From assembly GCA_958295985.1 (NCBI GenBank), contig OY282432.1, positions 3,567,001 through 3,631,000 on the forward strand: DNA of 64,000 nt, in the 5' to 3' direction. Position 1 is the stretch's first letter, and every line of letters starts with the position of its first letter. A model generated the notes under the pieces. That model did not search any database. It was not told the DNA's origin and saw nothing but the letters and a program-made list of their open reading frames with translations. The position numbers were made by a program, and so were the translations under genes. This DNA is from an uncultured Candidatus Binatia bacterium (GTDB taxonomy: Bacteria; Desulfobacterota; Binatia; UBA9968; JAJDTQ01). Below, piece by piece: positions 35,137 through 43,165 of this stretch.

Positions 35137-36954
35137 TCAACGCTGCGCCCGAATCCCGGCGCGAAGCTCCTCCGTGGCCGCCGCGTCCACCTCCGTTCCC
35201 GAAGAGCCGAGAGCCACGCCGTAGATGTCTTGCGCCACTTCCCGCGAAACGAGGCCGTTGGCCACGTCCCGCAGCACCGCTTCGGGCTCCCGGTCCAGCG
35301 GGTCGCCGTAGCCGCCGCCACTGGCCAGCCGCATGTACAGGACGCTCCCGTCTTTCACGTCGAAGTCGCAGTAGGGCAGCATCTCCGAGGTGCCCCCCAT
35401 GGCTTCCACGTCCACCGGGTGCCGGTTCTCCCCTATCGTGTCCCAGATGTCGGTCTTCTCCTTCAGCACCAGCAGGCTGGGGGCGCCGCAAAGGCCGCCG
35501 AAGACTCCCTGGCCCGAGTTCCGCAGGCCCGCCACCCCCAACGCCACGCCGCGGATCTGCCCCTCGGGAGCGTCGTAGACCGTCAGCGCGGTCTCCGAGC
35601 CGGCGCCGCCCCGGAACCGCCCGGGACCCGCTCCATCCTTCAGGTGGCGCCGGAAGAGATACAGGATGGGAAAATTCTGCTCTACCCACTCGACGTTCTG
35701 ACACGACGACCAGCCCCGGCCCCCCGAATCCACGCCGTCCTTGTCCGCACGGGCGCCACGGCCGTCTATGGCCCCTTCCGAAAGACTGGAGACGTAGTAC
35801 CGGCCGTACTGGTTGACCCCGGCGTGACGGGCGAAACGGTGACCGGCGTCGTGGGCCATCACCTCCCCGCGCCAGTGCTCGTTGGTGGCGAGCATCTGCG
35901 TCATCACCGCGGGCGCCAGGTAGCGGGCCGTGGCGCCGCCGGAGGTGGTGTTCAACGACACCGGGCCGGGGTACTGCACATTGGCCACGGTTCCCGGCGG
36001 AGCGACCACCTCGATGGGCGCGAAGGCGCCGTGGTTCTTGGGAATATCGAAACCGATGGTGGAGAGGACCGCGGCAAAGCAGGTGCCGTAGGTTGCGTGG
36101 TACGGCAGGTTGATCCCGGTCCTGGCCTGTTTGTCGCTTCCGGTGAAGTCGAAGATCAGGCGGTCGTCCCGCTTGGTCAGGGTGAGATGCATCTTCCAGG
36201 TCTCGTCCCCCTGGATGAACCCCGTCTCGCTCCAGGAGCCGTCGGCGAACTCCCGGATGCGTTCCCGCAGCACGGATTCGGTAAAGCGGATGATCTCCCG
36301 GGACACGGCCTCCAGCATCTCCGGGCCGTACTGGCCCACGACCTCCTGCACCCTGGCCTTGGCGACGTTGTTGGCGGCGATCTCGCACTTCAGGTCCAGT
36401 CCCACCATGATCGGCTGCCGTGTCATGGTCACGATGGCGTCGAAAACGTCGCTGCGCAGCTTCCCTCGGTCCACCAGCTTGATGCCCGGAATGCGCACGC
36501 CCTCATGGCAGATGTCCGTGGCCGCGGGAGAGTTGCCGCCCGGGGACAGGGCGCCGATGTCCATGACGTGAACGAAGGTGGCGCTCCAGGCAATGCGGCG
36601 GTCCTCGTGATGGATGGGGGAAAGCACGTAGACGTCGGACTGGTGGATGGCCGCCTGGTAGGGATCGTTCAGCAAGAAGACGTCGTCGGGATAGATGCCG
36701 TCCCCGTGCTCGAACCGCTCGATGATCTTCTTCACCGCGAAGCCGGCGCAGGCCACGTGCTGGCCCAGGGACTCGCCCGCCGACAGCACGTCACCGTCCG
36801 CGGTGTAGAGGGCCGCCATGTAGTCGTGCTGCTGTGTGGTGTTCACCGTGCCCCCCACCCGTTCCAGGGTGATCCCCATCTCCCGGGCGATCTGGTGCAG
36901 CCGGTGCGACAGGATCTCCATGGTGATGGGATCAACGGGGTTGTTTGCGCTCAT
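35137..36954 (-). CDS. Hydantoinase B/oxoprolinase family subunit
   Basis: The 605-residue protein has the HyuB hallmarks: VDPITMEILSHRLHQIAREMG at the start, FLLNDPYQAAIHQSDVYVLSPIHH, GGNSPAATDICHEGVRIP and NTTSGGATARYLAP. With HyuA it forms ATP-dependent hydantoinases, oxoprolinases or carboxylases. Its start overlaps the hyuA stop by four bases. The small zinc protein downstream tilts the guess toward a carboxylase-type complex. Exact substrate: unknown. Confidence 0.93.
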   Translation of the reverse strand: MSANNPVDPITMEILSHRLHQIAREMGITLERVGGTVNTTQQHDYMAALYTADGDVLSAGESLGQHVACAGFAVKKIIERFEHGDGIYPDDVFLLNDPYQAAIHQSDVYVLSPIHHEDRRIAWSATFVHVMDIGALSPGGNSPAATDICHEGVRIPGIKLVDRGKLRSDVFDAIVTMTRQPIMVGLDLKCEIAANNVAKARVQEVVGQYGPEMLEAVSREIIRFTESVLRERIREFADGSWSETGFIQGDETWKMHLTLTKRDDRLIFDFTGSDKQARTGINLPYHATYGTCFAAVLSTIGFDIPKNHGAFAPIEVVAPPGTVANVQYPGPVSLNTTSGGATARYLAPAVMTQMLATNEHWRGEVMAHDAGHRFARHAGVNQYGRYYVSSLSEGAIDGRGARADKDGVDSGGRGWSSCQNVEWVEQNFPILYLFRRHLKDGAGPGRFRGGAGSETALTVYDAPEGQIRGVALGVAGLRNSGQGVFGGLCGAPSLLVLKEKTDIWDTIGENRHPVDVEAMGGTSEMLPYCDFDVKDGSVLYMRLASGGGYGDPLDREPEAVLRDVANGLVSREVAQDIYGVALGSSGTEVDAAATEELRAGIRAQR

Positions 36955-39071
36955 GAGCTCCGCCCTCCTCCCTCCTGACCGACATGGAGCACGATGTTGC
37001 GGAACGCGTCCATCTCCGCGCGGTCCCTGGGGTTCACGACGATGGTGGTCACCGGGGTCTCGATAACGGCCGGTCCGGCGATGCTCATGCCCGGCGACAG
37101 GCGTCCGAAATCATAGATATCCGTGGCCGTGAAGTCTCCGTCTTCCTCGAAGTACACGTCTCGCCGGTCCTTGCGAGCCTCCCGGACATCGCCCGGCTCG
37201 ACGGGGTCCTTGTGAACGGCCGGCTTCGCCAGCTTTCCGATGGCGGTGACTCTGAGCGACATCATCTCCTTGCCCGCTTCCGGATACCCGGACTCTTTTC
37301 CGTACGACTGCTCGTACAACTCGTCGAACCGACGGTAGAGCTGCTCCAAATCGGCTTCCTGCAACGGACCCGAGCCGGAAACCGGGACGTTGAGCTCGTT
37401 GACCTGGTAGCGGTACCGCATGTCGACGCTCCGGAGAATGACCGTGTCGTCCTTCTGGAAACCGGCATTGGCCAGGTCTTCGGCGGCACGGGCGCACAGC
37501 TTGTCGAAGCCCCCGTTGACACGGACCGGGTCCAGTGGAACCACCGCGTGGTCGGACATGCCGTACTCGTAGGTTACGTCCGCGGAGATCAGCCCGGTCG
37601 CCGCATGGACCGAAGCCGTCAGGGGAATGACCACCTTGCGGACCCCGAGCTGCACCGCGCAGCGCGCCGCATGGACGGGAGCCGATCCGCCGATGGCCAC
37701 CATGGCGAACTCCCGCGGGTCGTGCCCGCGCTCCACCGTACAGCGGCGGATGAGGTCGCTCATGTGGGCATTGATGATGCGGAAGATCCCGCCGGCGGCC
37801 TGTACCGCGGTCATGTCCAGCGGCTTGGCGATCCGCTCTTCGACGGCCGCGGTGGCCGCATCCTTGTCCAGAGTCATGCGGCCCCCCAGAAAGTACCCGG
37901 GGTTCAGATAACCCAGGACCACGTCGGCGTCGCACACGGTGGGTTCGGTTCCGCCGAGGCCGTAAGCCACCGGGCCCGGAGCGGCGCCCGCTCCCTGGGG
38001 GCCGACCTTCAGCAGGCCCGACTTGTCGTCGATCCAGGCGATGCTCCCGCCACCCGCGCCGATGGACGCCACCCAGATCTTCGGCGCCAGGATGCTGTAG
38101 CGCTCGAACACGGGCTGGAAGTCGCGCTCGATCAGGCCCCCCCGGACCAGGCTGACCTTGAAGGTGGTGCCGCCCATGTCGGTGGCCAGAACGTTCGGCT
38201 CGCCGATCAGATCCGCGATGAACCGGCTGCCCACGACTCCGGCCGCGGGCCCGGATTCCAGGGTTCCGATGGCTTTTTGCGACGTGGCCTCGATGCTCAG
38301 CATGCCGCCGTAGGCCTGCATGACGAGGGGCGCGCTCCGGAGCCCGTTGCCGGCGAGTTTCCCCTGAAGACTCCGCATGTAGGCGACGATCCTGGGGCCG
38401 ATGTAGGCGCTGAAGATGGTCGTCGCCGTGCGCTCGTATTCCCCCAGGAACGGCGCAACGTCGCTGGAGCAGCTTACATGGACCTCGGGGTGTTTGCGGT
38501 GAATCACGGCCGCCACGGCCTTCTCGTGGGCGCTGTTGGCGATGGACCAGAGCAGACAGACGGCAACGGACTCCACCCCCTTTCCCACCAGCCGGTCGAC
38601 GACCTCCTCGATCCGCCGGACGTCGGTGTCGATGAGCACCGATCCCTTGTAGTCGATCCGGCCCGGCACTTCTTCCGTGAGCCCCCGGGGGACCAGCGGC
38701 TCGGGCTTCTCCAGCGCCGCCAGGTGAGAGGATTCGGACTCCGTCAGCCCCAGGTGCACGTTGCCCCGCATCATCAGGAACGTGTCCGGAAAACCTTCGG
38801 TGACCACCAGCCCGGTGACGGCCCCGGCCCGGGTGATGAGCGTGTTGTCGGCCACCGTGCAGGCATGAAAGAAGAGGCGCGTCGAGCGCAAGAGCTCGCC
38901 GATGCCCGGCAGCCCCAGGTTCTCCGCGGCATTCCGGAGAGAGTCGACCACGCCCACGGAAAAGTCGTGTGGGGTCGAGAGCGCCTTCCCGATGGTCAGC
39001 GCGCCGTCGGTGTCCAGCACCACGCAATCCGTGAAGGTACCGCCGATGTCGACGCCGATGATGTATTCCAT
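36951..39071 (-). CDS. Hydantoinase A/oxoprolinase family subunit
   Basis: I prefer ATG 39071 (MEYIIGVDIGGTFTDCVVLD), which has GGAG 8 nt upstream, over an ATG nine codons earlier; this gives 706 residues. The N-terminal ASKHA-fold phosphate loop DIGGTFTD, the GFPDTFLMMRGNVHL stretch, ATDMGGTTFKVSLVRGG (second phosphate loop) and SIGAGGGSIAWID are all present. It would supply ATP-dependent activation of the substrate for HyuB. A 74-bp fragment of a related gene lies at 40.8 kb. Confidence 0.94.
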   Translation of the reverse strand: MEYIIGVDIGGTFTDCVVLDTDGALTIGKALSTPHDFSVGVVDSLRNAAENLGLPGIGELLRSTRLFFHACTVADNTLITRAGAVTGLVVTEGFPDTFLMMRGNVHLGLTESESSHLAALEKPEPLVPRGLTEEVPGRIDYKGSVLIDTDVRRIEEVVDRLVGKGVESVAVCLLWSIANSAHEKAVAAVIHRKHPEVHVSCSSDVAPFLGEYERTATTIFSAYIGPRIVAYMRSLQGKLAGNGLRSAPLVMQAYGGMLSIEATSQKAIGTLESGPAAGVVGSRFIADLIGEPNVLATDMGGTTFKVSLVRGGLIERDFQPVFERYSILAPKIWVASIGAGGGSIAWIDDKSGLLKVGPQGAGAAPGPVAYGLGGTEPTVCDADVVLGYLNPGYFLGGRMTLDKDAATAAVEERIAKPLDMTAVQAAGGIFRIINAHMSDLIRRCTVERGHDPREFAMVAIGGSAPVHAARCAVQLGVRKVVIPLTASVHAATGLISADVTYEYGMSDHAVVPLDPVRVNGGFDKLCARAAEDLANAGFQKDDTVILRSVDMRYRYQVNELNVPVSGSGPLQEADLEQLYRRFDELYEQSYGKESGYPEAGKEMMSLRVTAIGKLAKPAVHKDPVEPGDVREARKDRRDVYFEEDGDFTATDIYDFGRLSPGMSIAGPAVIETPVTTIVVNPRDRAEMDAFRNIVLHVGQEGGGRSS

Positions 39072-39114
39072 GCACACGCTCCGTCCGCACATTCCCATGC
39101 CCCGTTATGACAAG

Positions 39115-40671
39115 TCAATCCGCGAATGCATCCCGGTAGACTCCCTCGATCCGTTCGACCTCTTCATCCGTGAGCGCGGCGAATTCCCTCTCCCGGCCGC
39201 GACGGGACAGCGTGCCGCCGTTCTGGTGCAGGAAGCGGAACAGGAGGTCGGACAAACGGTCCGGCATATCGACCATCAGGTCGAGTTCCGCGCGGAACGC
39301 GTCGTATCGTTTCAGGAAGGCGGCTTCTTCCGGCAGGTCCTGCTCGATGGTCCGCTGCACGCAGCCGTAAAGGAATTCCGTCTGGGGCGTGGCATCGAAG
39401 AACCGGTAGAAATCGCCGGTGTCGTTGAGCACGCGGACATTGCCGTTGTCGGTCGGCTCCCAATCCACCGCCGGCAGGAGTCTGCGCGAATAGTCCTCGA
39501 GCACCGCCCGGTAGCCGTCCATCCGGTCCAGTATCACGGCCGATATCGGGAAGACGAGGCCCGCCGGGTTGAACCCTCTCTCGGCCAGGACGTGGTGGAT
39601 CAGGTAGCGGTGCAGCCTGCCGTTGCCGTCTTCGAACGGATGGACGAACACGAACCCGAAAGCGAGCACTGACGCGGCCACGACCGGATCGAGTTGCTGC
39701 GCCGCCTGCCCGTCGAACGCGGCCATGCCGTCGACGAGCCGCGCGAGATCGTCGGGCCGGGCGCTGATATGTCCCGGGACCAGCATGCGCGTGTCGCGGT
39801 CGTGCTCGCCGACAAAGCCACCCTCGGTGCGCAGACCGGGGTGCAGAAAACGGAAATCGCTGATGACGATGCGCTGCAGGCGCAGCAACTCGTCGAGATC
39901 GATGGACTGTTTGCCGGCCTTGCCGATGGCGCGACCCCACCGTTGAATGCGGTCTTGCCGCGGACGTTCGCCCTCGATGGCAAAGCTGGACCGGGAGTCT
40001 TTGAGCAAGAGAAAAGCGGCCGTCCGCGCCAGCAGATCACGTGGAACCGCAGCGGCCGCTTGTCGGGCGCACATCTGCAAGTCCATGCCGCGAAAGCGTT
40101 CCAGCGCCTCCGTCCGAAACACCAGCGGGCAGAAATCCGGCGTGCCGGGAAGATTGTTCTTTACCCGATGACGGGGAGAGGTCTCGGCGGGCGCCGCATA
40201 TTGCCGGTCCGTATCGACGACATACGGGTACGCACCGCGATCGGCGTTCGGCAGATCGAGCCTTTGCCCGGTCAGCCATTCATAGAGGAACCAAATGCGC
40301 CGCGCGTAGGCGCCTGTCGGTTTGGCCCTGACGATGGCCTCGACCGGGCGGGGGCCAACGGCGACGAACAGCCGCTTGAGAACGACCAGGTCGAGTCCCT
40401 CGTACTTGAGAGCGAAAGTCAGGTGGCCTTCCAGTTGGGCGTCGGGCGCGTAGCGAGGCGAATAGATGCGCCAGCCACCTTCTTCCATGCGCCTGTGCCG
40501 CTCCCCGACGGCACTCAGCGTACGCGGCAACGGCACACGCAGATCAAATGCCCTGATCAATGCGGCATAGCCTGCCGGTATGGCGGGCACAGGGAGACGC
40601 CGTTCCTGAAAAACCGTAACAGGACCTGAAAAGCGTTTCTGCGCTACCATATCCTCGACCCGGCTGACCAT
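39115..40671 (-). CDS. Fic-domain protein, probable AMPylase with N-terminal inhibitory motif
   Basis: The 518-residue protein carries the catalytic HPFEDGNGR at 344-352, exact for the Fic consensus. Upstream, SFAIEG at 229-234 fits the inhibitory helix (S/T-x-x-x-E-G/N), so this is a class II Fic protein with Glu233 able to block ATP. A DUF4172-like helical region lies between, and the first 200 residues are a separate domain containing TGAYARRIWFLYEWLTGQRL. Fic enzymes usually transfer AMP to a Tyr, Ser or Thr of a target. A palindrome sits upstream. It is followed 43 nt later by hyuA on the same strand. Confidence 0.92.
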   Translation of the reverse strand: MVSRVEDMVAQKRFSGPVTVFQERRLPVPAIPAGYAALIRAFDLRVPLPRTLSAVGERHRRMEEGGWRIYSPRYAPDAQLEGHLTFALKYEGLDLVVLKRLFVAVGPRPVEAIVRAKPTGAYARRIWFLYEWLTGQRLDLPNADRGAYPYVVDTDRQYAAPAETSPRHRVKNNLPGTPDFCPLVFRTEALERFRGMDLQMCARQAAAAVPRDLLARTAAFLLLKDSRSSFAIEGERPRQDRIQRWGRAIGKAGKQSIDLDELLRLQRIVISDFRFLHPGLRTEGGFVGEHDRDTRMLVPGHISARPDDLARLVDGMAAFDGQAAQQLDPVVAASVLAFGFVFVHPFEDGNGRLHRYLIHHVLAERGFNPAGLVFPISAVILDRMDGYRAVLEDYSRRLLPAVDWEPTDNGNVRVLNDTGDFYRFFDATPQTEFLYGCVQRTIEQDLPEEAAFLKRYDAFRAELDLMVDMPDRLSDLLFRFLHQNGGTLSRRGREREFAALTDEEVERIEGVYRDAFAD

Positions 40672-40729
40672 TTACAGCCCAAGAAAATTTCTGTTCCTTT
40701 GGAGGTGAAAAACGATACTGATTTGTGCA

Positions 40730-40746
40730 ATATGATAACATCATAT
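40730..40746 (-). promoter_or_regulatory. Palindromic operator candidate upstream of the fic gene
   Basis: ATATGAT, AAC, ATCATAT forms a perfect 7-bp inverted repeat about 60 nt before the fic start, in an AT-rich stretch that contrasts with the GC-rich flanks. A dimeric repressor could bind here. No regulator gene lies adjacent. Confidence 0.4.
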
Positions 40747-40776
40747 CAGATCGATGAAAAACAATACCCTAGTGGA

Positions 40777-40850
40777 GACCTCGGCCTCCGTCAGGCCCAT
40801 GGCGCACATCGCCCCGCATCATCAGGAAGATGTCTGGAAAACCCCACCCG
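40777..40850 (-). pseudogene. hyuA fragment
   Basis: About 74 bp closely match the hyuA gene at 38733-38805. On the minus strand they read GFPDIFLMMRGDVRHG, against GFPDTFLMMRGNVHLG in the intact gene. Nothing else of the gene remains, so this is a remnant of a second hyuA copy. Confidence 0.75.
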
Positions 40851-40911
40851 CCGCGTCCGCGAGGGAGTCGCATGCTCCCTCGGCCACGTTGCCAGGCCGC
40901 GTCGCGACCAA

Positions 40912-41260
40912 TCACGACACGGGCGTGACCACCTCGCCGGGAATGATCTCGATCATGGAATTCTTCTCCGGGTCGCGCACCACCCCGCGCGGGTCGCGGC
41001 CCGCACGGGCGTCTTCCATGGCCTCGCGGTCGAGCTTCCGGAGAAGGATGACGCCTTCGTCGGAGGAACCCAGGTGCTCCATGGTGCGGTCGCGGATCTC
41101 GCCCTAGCTCTCCCGGGCCGCGCGGTCCTGGTCGTTGCGGCCGAGGTGGTTGGTAGACTCGTCCCAACTGTAGACCCCGAAGGGGCTCTCGACGATGCCC
41201 TTCTCCTGTCCGTCGGGGCACAACTCGGCGGCCTTGCCGTCGATGAACGGCGCGAACAGC
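40912..41260 (-). pseudogene. C-terminal remnant of a Rieske-type ring-hydroxylating oxygenase alpha subunit
   Basis: The minus strand reads GEIRDRTMEHLGSSDEGVI, then REAMEDARAGRDPRGVVRDP, ending at TGA 40912-40914. Phthalate-4,5-dioxygenase-type alpha subunits have E-S-x-G-x-I-x-D-R-T-x-E-H-L-G-x-S-D at this place. Here the residue after ES is an amber TAG, probably from CAG (Gln), near 41104. Upstream, in frame, NHLGRNDQDRAARES continues to about 41260 and then the similarity fades. The Rieske and iron-binding parts are gone, so the gene is dead. Confidence 0.65.
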
Positions 41261-41441
41261 GCACGTTCTCGATCACAAACACACTTCCGAAACGAGAGCC
41301 ACGAATCGGAGCCCATCCTAGTGCCGCCTGCCGCAAAGGTCAAGAAGCCCGGCGTGAGGCGGCAATGTCGGCGACCCGATTCGTGCCCTGTCCGCCAACC
41401 GTTGACCGACCGTTGATACCATGGGGGCGGTCCCTGCGAAC

Positions 41442-41520
41442 TCAGCTCGCAAAGCGGGCGGTCATCGCGGTGAAGCCGATGAGAGCAAGCATGACGGCGA
41501 CGCCCGGGAGTACCGCTGTC
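41442..41520 (-). pseudogene. MFS transporter C-terminal fragment
   Basis: The minus strand encodes TAVLPGVAVMLALIGFTAMT then ARFAS and a stop at 41442. The intact MFS product at 45.5 kb ends with the similar SAVILSSAVMLALIGFTAVT. The DNA similarity covers about 115 bp, including sequence after the stop, at about 80% by eye. It is in the same orientation as the intact gene, so the pair flank the 41.5-45.5 kb accessory island as direct repeats. Confidence 0.7.
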
Positions 41521-41793
41521 ATTGTCCCAGTCCGGGTGATGGCGCGTAGTCGGCCACAGGTCATCCCGCATTCCTACTATTTCTCCCGGAAATCCACGTC
41601 GGTGCAGTGGTTCACACATTAGTTCGATGAGCTTTCCACCATCTTCCCTCATCTCGGATAACCCTTTGAGTTAATGCAGGAAATCAACCGAATCGGACCA
41701 TGTGCTCCATTGTCGAAACGTATTGTACCCGTTCAAAAGGTAGCTTCCTATAACGAACAGCCTCTAGCAGCCACTACAGGCGATGACGCATGA
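41521..41793. other. Low-GC spacer, no gene recognised
   Basis: Between the MFS fragment and the promoter of the Gly-Asp protein I see only short open frames without ribosome sites. Base composition drops to roughly half GC here, marking the left edge of the foreign-looking island. Confidence 0.4.
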
Positions 41794-41821
41794 TTGACAG
41801 CGTAGCATGAGCCGGTAACGT
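41794..41821 (+). promoter_or_regulatory. Candidate promoter of the Gly-Asp protein gene
   Basis: TTGACA at 41794-41799 and TAACGT at 41816-41821 have a 16-nt spacer. A start near 41828 would leave a leader of about 84 nt before the strong ribosome site GGAGGTACAAC and ATG 41912. Confidence 0.4.
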
Positions 41822-41911
41822 TCCGGCACCTATCCACCATGACTACGACGGTATTCGGGTAGTGTTTACCGTTGGAAGAACAACCGACTGAGAATTACGT
41901 GGAGGTACAAC

Positions 41912-42493
41912 ATGAACCAGAAAGAAACTGCCGACCGCAAGATCTTCGGGCTGCGACGGCTGATGCCATTCTTGAGCACTATTGTAGTGGCACTGATCTT
42001 CACGTCGACGAGCGCACTGCATTTCTTGGGGAGCAAGATGCCGTCTTTTCACCTTTCCGTAGCTCGCGCTAGTGCTGGGGATGGAGACGGGGATGGAGAC
42101 GGGGATGGCGACGGAGACGGCGATGGGGACGGAGACGGGGATGGGGACGGAGACGGAGACGGCGATGGGGACGGCGATGGAGACGGAGACGGCGATGGGG
42201 ACGGCGATGGGGACGGAGACGGCGATGGCGATGGCGACGGCGATGGGGGTGGGGATGGAGACGGCGACGGCGATGGGGGTGGGGATGGAGACGGCGACGG
42301 AGACGGCGATGGGGATGGAGACGGCGACGGAGACGGCGATGGGGATGGAGACGGCGATGGGGACGGCGATGGAGACGGAGACGGGGATGGCGACGGCGAT
42401 GGGGACGGAGACGGCGATGGGGACGGAGACGGCGATGGCGATGGGGATGGGGATGGAGACGGACCCGTGCAGGAAACAATTCGCTTGCCTTGA
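41912..42493 (+). CDS. Exported poly(Gly-Asp) repeat protein
   Basis: This 193-residue protein has a strong ribosome site (GGAGG, 7 nt spacer). Residues 1-18 are basic, 19-36 hydrophobic ([18 protein letters not shown]), a signal peptide or membrane anchor. Residues 51-55 are ARASA, a possible signal-peptidase AxA site directly before the repeat. Residues 56-183 are 64 dipeptides: 62 Gly-Asp and 2 Gly-Gly. The tail is [10 protein letters not shown]. The mature part would carry about 60 negative charges and should be disordered and bind cations. It has no RTX nonapeptides. It stops 9 nt before an aspartyl beta-hydroxylase gene, so its aspartates are the obvious candidate substrate. I do not recognise a named family; it could be a metal-binding polymer, a matrix protein or a peptide precursor. 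Confidence 0.8.
   Translation: MNQKETADRKIFGLRRLMPFLSTIVVALIFTSTSALHFLGSKMPSFHLSVARASAGDGDGDGDGDGDGDGDGDGDGDGDGDGDGDGDGDGDGDGDGDGDGDGDGDGDGDGDGGGDGDGDGDGGGDGDGDGDGDGDGDGDGDGDGDGDGDGDGDGDGDGDGDGDGDGDGDGDGDGDGDGDGDGDGPVQETIRLP
42077..42460 (+). repeat. Hexanucleotide tandem repeat GGNGAY, 64 units
   Basis: The 384-bp tract encodes the Gly-Asp dipeptides. Gly is spelt GGA, GGC or GGG and Asp GAT or GAC in a mixed order, so nearly all differences among units are silent; only two Asp codons have become GGT (Gly). Larger blocks such as GGCGATGGGGACGGAGAC recur, suggesting growth by slippage or unequal exchange. The opposite strand is open as Ser-Pro repeats, which is only a by-product. Confidence 0.95.
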
Positions 42494-42502
42494 TCAGGAA
42501 CC

Positions 42503-43090
42503 ATGGAGATGACGCATTTCACCAAAATACTCGGAAGATTCAACGTCACGCCGTTGCTGGCGGAACTGGAAGCAGCGCCGGACATGTGGATGGCTGACAC
42601 CAGTCGCCAGCGCAACGTCCGCTGCCAACGCGATACCTGGAGCATCTTTCTGCGCGCGCCCCAAAAGCCACTGCCGCCTGGCGCGGAGAATGCAAATGAC
42701 GTCCACGGAAGTCGCCTTGCTCCGGCGGCGGCGACGTTTCCGCGTGCCCTAGCGCTTTGCGAAAGCGTGGCCAAGGAGCAGTGCGGAACGCTCGGACGCG
42801 CAACCCTTGTTGCCCTGTTGCCCAAGAGACGGGTTTTCCCGCATGTCGACTCAGGGGCCTACTACCGAATCAGGGACCGTTATCATCTGGTGCTGAGGAG
42901 TTCCGAGGGTAGCCCACTCACTGCCGAACATGAAACCGTCGTGATGCGGGAAGGAGAACTCTGGGTGTTCAACAACAAGGTCAACCATTGGGCCGTCAAT
43001 CCCTCTGAAGAACTGCGGGTGCACTTGATCTTCGACCTGCTGCCTGCTCCGGGGCGCGGATATCATGTTCTCCCCTTGGACGAGACCTGA
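42503..43090 (+). CDS. Aspartyl/asparaginyl beta-hydroxylase domain protein
   Basis: A 195-residue soluble protein, nearly all catalytic domain. The 2-oxoglutarate/Fe(II) set is present: His114-x-Asp116 ([11 protein letters not shown]), distal His162 (NKVNHWAVN) and Arg172 ([11 protein letters not shown]) for the co-substrate. Human AspH lacks the Asp; this one keeps a full triad, like other bacterial members. It starts 9 nt after the Gly-Asp gene with AGGA as ribosome site, so the two are co-expressed. Known relatives hydroxylate Asp or Asn on proteins, RiPP precursors (as in lanthipeptides) or siderophore peptides. Here the neighbour with 62 aspartates is the natural target; that is inference. 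Confidence 0.88.
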   Translation: MEMTHFTKILGRFNVTPLLAELEAAPDMWMADTSRQRNVRCQRDTWSIFLRAPQKPLPPGAENANDVHGSRLAPAAATFPRALALCESVAKEQCGTLGRATLVALLPKRRVFPHVDSGAYYRIRDRYHLVLRSSEGSPLTAEHETVVMREGELWVFNNKVNHWAVNPSEELRVHLIFDLLPAPGRGYHVLPLDET

Positions 43091-43165
43091 CTGCGTCGGA
43101 ATCGGCGCCTCGGCATGACGTCGTTGGGTCTTCGGCACGGCATCCGTCGAAAACGACGATCCGGA

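Noticed and set aside
40699..41622. 307-residue plus-strand frame between fic and the island
   Set aside because: It runs antisense to three recognisable gene fragments and has no ribosome site or coherent domain.
42077..42460. Possible CRISPR array or RTX calcium repeat
   Set aside because: The unit is 6 bp with no spacers, and the peptide lacks the RTX GGxGxDxUx nonapeptide.
42049..42825. Long minus-strand frame of Ser-Pro repeats opposite the Gly-Asp gene
   Set aside because: It is the mirror of GGNGAY codons. It has no ribosome site and continues through the hydroxylase gene in antisense; the plus frame has a strong ribosome site, a signal-like N-terminus and silent-site variation.
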